A stretch of 8,027 bases of DNA, from contig CAVIJF010000052.1 in the NCBI GenBank assembly GCA_963643175.1, forward strand, positions 1-8,027. The letters run 5' to 3'. Positions 5,710-8,027 of this stretch are shown piece by piece. The stretch comes from CAMEON01 sp963643175. GTDB lineage: Bacteria; Bacillota; Clostridia; Oscillospirales; CAG-272. How positions within the stretch are numbered: the stretch's first letter is position 1; each line of letters starts with the position of its first letter. Below the pieces are notes generated by a model, which saw only the letters and a list, made by a program, of their open reading frames with translations, did not search any database and was not told the origin of the DNA. Both the position numbers and the translations under genes were made by a program.

Positions 5710-7442
5710 TTTACCAGATGCCGCTTGATCTTTTTGGATGTCGTCTTTTCAAACTCAGTCTGCCGGTACTCCACCGCCTTGACCTGCTTGAAGCCGGGCA
5801 GGCGGCGGTTCATGTCATTGATGGAATTCCGGATGGATTCCTGAATCAGCTCCTCGCTCGCGCCGGTCGGGAACTTGTCGTATGCGGGGAACACCACCGC
5901 CGTCAGGACAATGGAATCGCCGTCGGGTGCCCTCCGCCCGACCACGACGCTCTCGCAGATGGTGTCGATTTTGCCCAGATACTCTTCAATCTCTTCCGGA
6001 AAGACATTCTTTCCGTTCTCCAGCACGATGACGGACTTCATGCGTCCCGTGATGTAGACATACCCGTCGCTGTCCATGTACCCGATGTCGCCCGTGCGGT
6101 ACCAGCCGTCCGCCGTGAACGCCGCCTCGTTTGCCTCCGGGTTATTGTAGTAGCCCAGCATCACGTTGTCGCCCTTAATCTGTATCTCGCCCTCGACGTA
6201 GCCCTCCTCGTTTTCGCCGGTGCCGGTTTTCTCGTCAATGCGCACCCGGCAGCAGGGGACAGCCGGACCGACCGAGCCGTACTTGCGTGCAAAATACGGC
6301 GTGACGCAGGTCAGCGGGGAGCATTCTGTGATACCGCAGCCCTCGAAAACGGAGATGCCGAAATCCTCAAACGCCGCAATCAGGTCGGGGTTGAGCTTGG
6401 CGCCGCCGCAGATGACGTGATCCAGCCGCCCGCCGAAAGCGTCCAGCACCGATTTGAATATCTTCCGCCGCGCGTCAATGCCCACCGCCATCAGTGTCTT
6501 GGAAGTGGCAAGCCCTGCCTTGAGGACAGTCTCCTTCTTGCTCTTTTTCGCCTCGGACCAGATTTTGGCGTACATTGTATTGAGGAACAGCGGAACCAGC
6601 ACCAGTGCCGTCGGTCTGAACAGCTGGAAATTCTTCATGACATGGCGCAGGGAATCGTTGATGCATATCTCAATGCCGTAAACCATTTCCGCCAGCACGC
6701 ACATCAGCTCATAGGTATGGTGCACCGGCAGGACGGACACTACCACGTCGTCCCCGCTGAAGCAGACCGTTTCCACTGCCGCGTTGACGGCTGCAAATAT
6801 GTTCTTCTGGCACAGCATGACGCACTTGCTGGTACCGGTCGTGCCGGAGGTGAACAGCATCTCCGCCAATGTCTCGCGGTTGCGGACAATGGGATAGCGG
6901 TAGCCGTCGCGTTCGACGCGCTCGCGCCCGCACGTCAGCACCTGCTCAAAGGTAACGACCTTGCAGTCAAAGCTGCTGTCATAGGCGGGCGTGATGGGGA
7001 TGAAGTACCGGATACCCGTATCGCCGTCCGAAATGGACTTGATGAATTTCTCGTTGAAGCCCTTGCTGTACACGATTGCGCGGGCGTCCACCATAGTGAC
7101 AAAGCGGCGGATTTCCTCCGTGTCCAGCTCCTTATCCATGGGCACGATCACGCATCCTGCGGCAAGTGCGCCCAGATACGTACACACCCACTGGGGGGAT
7201 GTATCCCCGATGACGGCTATCTTCTCGCCGCACAGTCCCATGACGGAAAAGGCAGCCGCTGCCTCCCGCACGTGTGCGCCGAACGCGGCATAGGTCATGC
7301 TCTGCACGTCCTTGCCCTCGTAGTATCGGAACAGGATCTTGTCCCCGTGGCGTTCGATGATATCGCACAGGTCGGTTACGTCCCACACGTGCGGCAGGAC
7401 GCGCTCCATGCGGCGGCGGTTTATGGGCTTATACTTCTCCAT
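5706..7442 (-). CDS. AMP-forming acyl-CoA synthetase-like ligase (long-chain fatty acid type)
   Basis: A 578-aa member of the adenylate-forming ANL superfamily, probably an acyl-CoA or fatty-acid ligase that makes an acyl-AMP and passes the acyl group to CoA or another thiol. The phosphate-binding loop is LFTSGTTGTSKCVML (196-210), with Cys207 where Gly usually follows the lysine. Other core motifs are GCGITECSPL (368-377), GWYRTGDIGYMDSDGYVYITGR (446-467) with Asp452 and Arg467, and the C-terminal TTSKKIKRH (567-575), where Lys571 is the likely adenylation lysine. The length fits a stand-alone ligase with no carrier domain. The start at 7442 is set by AGGAGGA five bases upstream; the frame remains open to 7490 but that extension begins at the predicted transcription start. 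It is the first gene of a two-gene operon with hemW. The substrate cannot be read from the sequence. Confidence 0.93.
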   Translation of the reverse strand: MEKYKPINRRRMERVLPHVWDVTDLCDIIERHGDKILFRYYEGKDVQSMTYAAFGAHVREAAAAFSVMGLCGEKIAVIGDTSPQWVCTYLGALAAGCVIVPMDKELDTEEIRRFVTMVDARAIVYSKGFNEKFIKSISDGDTGIRYFIPITPAYDSSFDCKVVTFEQVLTCGRERVERDGYRYPIVRNRETLAEMLFTSGTTGTSKCVMLCQKNIFAAVNAAVETVCFSGDDVVVSVLPVHHTYELMCVLAEMVYGIEICINDSLRHVMKNFQLFRPTALVLVPLFLNTMYAKIWSEAKKSKKETVLKAGLATSKTLMAVGIDARRKIFKSVLDAFGGRLDHVICGGAKLNPDLIAAFEDFGISVFEGCGITECSPLTCVTPYFARKYGSVGPAVPCCRVRIDEKTGTGENEEGYVEGEIQIKGDNVMLGYYNNPEANEAAFTADGWYRTGDIGYMDSDGYVYITGRMKSVIVLENGKNVFPEEIEEYLGKIDTICESVVVGRRAPDGDSIVLTAVVFPAYDKFPTGASEELIQESIRNSINDMNRRLPGFKQVKAVEYRQTEFEKTTSKKIKRHLVK

Positions 7443-7447
7443 TCTAT

Positions 7448-7454
7448 TCCTCCT
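7448..7454 (-). promoter_or_regulatory. Ribosome binding site of the ligase gene
   Basis: The minus strand reads AGGAGGA, five bases before the ATG at 7442. It decides the start in favour of residues MEKYKP over the upstream in-frame ATG at 7490. Confidence 0.9.
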
Positions 7455-7497
7455 GTTGCGGCGGGCAAAGGTGCTGTTCCCTGACCGCATCCGTTTT

Positions 7498-7529
7498 ATT
7501 GTAGCACAATTTTATTAGTATTCTGTAAA
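7498..7529 (-). promoter_or_regulatory. Probable extended -10 promoter of the ligase-hemW operon
   Basis: On the minus strand TGC-TACAAT forms an extended -10 (7498-7506). The best -35 candidate is TTTACA (7524-7529), 20 bases upstream of the -10, which is longer than ideal; the TGN extension may compensate. Transcription would start near 7491, leaving a leader of about 49 bases. This AT-rich stretch stands out against the GC-rich surroundings. Confidence 0.6.
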
Positions 7530-7664
7530 CATATTCCCGCAATCGGGTAAATTCATGTGGCGGCGGGGGTGGTGGGGCGGTGCGCCGGCGGCTTGCGGAC
7601 AGCTTGTCCCCGGCGGTTCCGGTTCGTCCAACTCTCGTGCAGTTTCCTCTGCCCCCATCCCCCG

Positions 7665-7688
7665 CCCCCTTCCCCGGCGGGAAGGGGG
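7665..7688. repeat. 10-bp palindrome, left bracket copy
   Basis: CCCCCTTCCC (7665-7674) pairs with GGGAAGGGGG (7679-7688) around CGGC. It is the left member of the inverted pair that flanks the block. Confidence 0.8.
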
Positions 7689-7706
7689 GAGAGCCATAGT
7701 TTTCTT

Positions 7707-7731
7707 ATGCAAGGAGCTCCGCCCCTTGCAT
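7707..7731. repeat. 8-bp palindrome inside the right-end block
   Basis: ATGCAAGG (7707-7714) pairs with CCTTGCAT (7724-7731) around a nine-base loop. It directly follows the left bracket copy. Confidence 0.7.
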
Positions 7732-7900
7732 CCCTGTGGCTACACCGGAAGCGGCATTGGCGTTCCGGGCAGCTGGCGGAACCCTGAAGGGGGGGCCCCG
7801 GCGGTATCTGCGCTACCCCGCCACCGGGGGGAAAATGGGGAACAGAATCATTGCACGAACGCAGGACGAGCCGGGAACGCCGGAGCAAGCCTCCCTCCAG

Positions 7901-7921
7901 GTATCGGAAGCCGTCCGATAC
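7901..7921. repeat. 8-bp palindrome inside the right-end block
   Basis: GTATCGGA (7901-7908) pairs perfectly with TCCGATAC (7914-7921) around the loop AGCCG. Confidence 0.75.
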
Positions 7922-7951
7922 GCCGTGCCCCACCCGGCGCAGGTGCAGGGG

Positions 7952-7974
7952 TGCCGGGGGCGAAGCCCCCGGCA
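7952..7974. repeat. 10-bp GC palindrome with triloop
   Basis: TGCCGGGGGC (7952-7961) pairs with GCCCCCGGCA (7965-7974) around GAA (TTC on the other strand). There is no U-tract on either side, so it is not an obvious terminator. Confidence 0.8.
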
Positions 7975-7991
7975 AACTTAACCCCAAAGCT

Positions 7992-8016
7992 CCCCCTTCC
8001 CCTCCGGGGAAGGGGG
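7992..8016. repeat. 11-bp palindrome, right bracket copy
   Basis: CCCCCTTCCCC (7992-8002) pairs perfectly with GGGGAAGGGGG (8006-8016) around TCC. Read on the minus strand with its flanks, it matches the left bracket copy. Confidence 0.85.
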
Positions 8017-8027
8017 TCGGGGGGATG

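Larger units (their letters stand above)
7655..8027. repeat. Gene-free block bracketed by inverted copies of a GC-rich palindrome
   Basis: From 7530 to the window end I find no credible gene. The segment 7655-7695 and the reverse complement of 7985-8027 are near-identical: both read CATCCCCC, then a G/C run, then CCCCCTTCCCCGG and its mirror GGGAAGGGGG. They therefore form inverted ends around about 290 bases. Inside lie further palindromes (listed separately) plus the inverted pair GGCGTTCC (7759-7766) / GGAACGCC (7874-7881). It could be a MITE-like non-autonomous element, a cluster of dispersed intergenic repeats or a structured RNA. The right copy meets the window edge, so the true boundary is unknown. 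Confidence 0.6.

Noticed and set aside
4459..5844. Long plus-strand frame opposite hemW
   Set aside because: It would begin inside the terminator stem and runs antisense to hemW; no motif or ribosome site.
5685..7484. Long plus-strand frame opposite the ligase
   Set aside because: Antisense to a gene with all ANL-superfamily motifs intact; the product shows no family resemblance.
7553..7987. Minus-strand frame of 144 codons in the right-end block
   Set aside because: It starts with a non-ATG codon without a ribosome site, runs through GC palindromes, and has a Gly/Pro/Arg-rich low-complexity product with no recognisable domain. It looks like translated repeat DNA.
7655..8027. CRISPR array or tRNA/ncRNA gene in the right-end block
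   Set aside because: There are no regularly spaced direct repeats, no cloverleaf and no recognised ncRNA signature; the repeats are inverted palindromes.

Overview
This 8-kb window is a compact, high-GC chromosomal segment with five complete protein genes and gene-poor, palindrome-rich DNA at or near both ends. The protein families, the near-consensus sigma-A promoters, the AGGAGG ribosome sites, the short archaeal/eukaryotic-type prolyl-tRNA synthetase and the GC-rich intergenic hairpins together suggest a high-GC member of the Clostridia, probably of the Oscillospiraceae/Ruminococcaceae type. That placement is inference; there is no rRNA or other taxonomic marker here. I see no phage, plasmid, CRISPR or transposase gene.

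Layout. Positions 1-90 hold a 13-C homopolymer and imperfect hairpins downstream of the first gene. A SEDS-family (FtsW/RodA/SpoVE) peptidoglycan polymerase lies on the minus strand (91-1254). It is preceded by a 219-base gene-free stretch with two strong palindromes. Prolyl-tRNA synthetase (proS, minus, 1474-2913) follows, with a consensus promoter and no room for a T-box leader. Diverging from proS across a 296-base intergenic region is a plus-strand gene (3210-4442) for an uncharacterised nucleotidyltransferase of the NTP_transf_5 type. It also has a consensus promoter, but its leader is odd: the Shine-Dalgarno sequence lies 38 bases from the start codon, with a GC hairpin and a possible 13-codon leader ORF between them. 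It ends in a perfect 20-bp terminator hairpin. Convergent to it is a two-gene minus-strand operon: an AMP-forming acyl-CoA synthetase-like ligase (5706-7442) whose stop overlaps the start of hemW (4522-5709) by the four bases ATGA. The remaining sequence (7530-8027) has no credible gene. It holds a series of GC-rich palindromes, with two inverted copies of one palindrome bracketing about 370 bases.

Function. Most of the window is housekeeping: cell-wall synthesis, tRNA charging, acyl activation, and heme handling or radical-SAM chemistry. I do not see a clearly new multi-gene system. The points most worth a second look are the orphan nucleotidyltransferase and its unusual leader, the bracketed palindromic block at the right end, the structured proS-SEDS spacer, and the translational coupling of an acyl-CoA synthetase to hemW.
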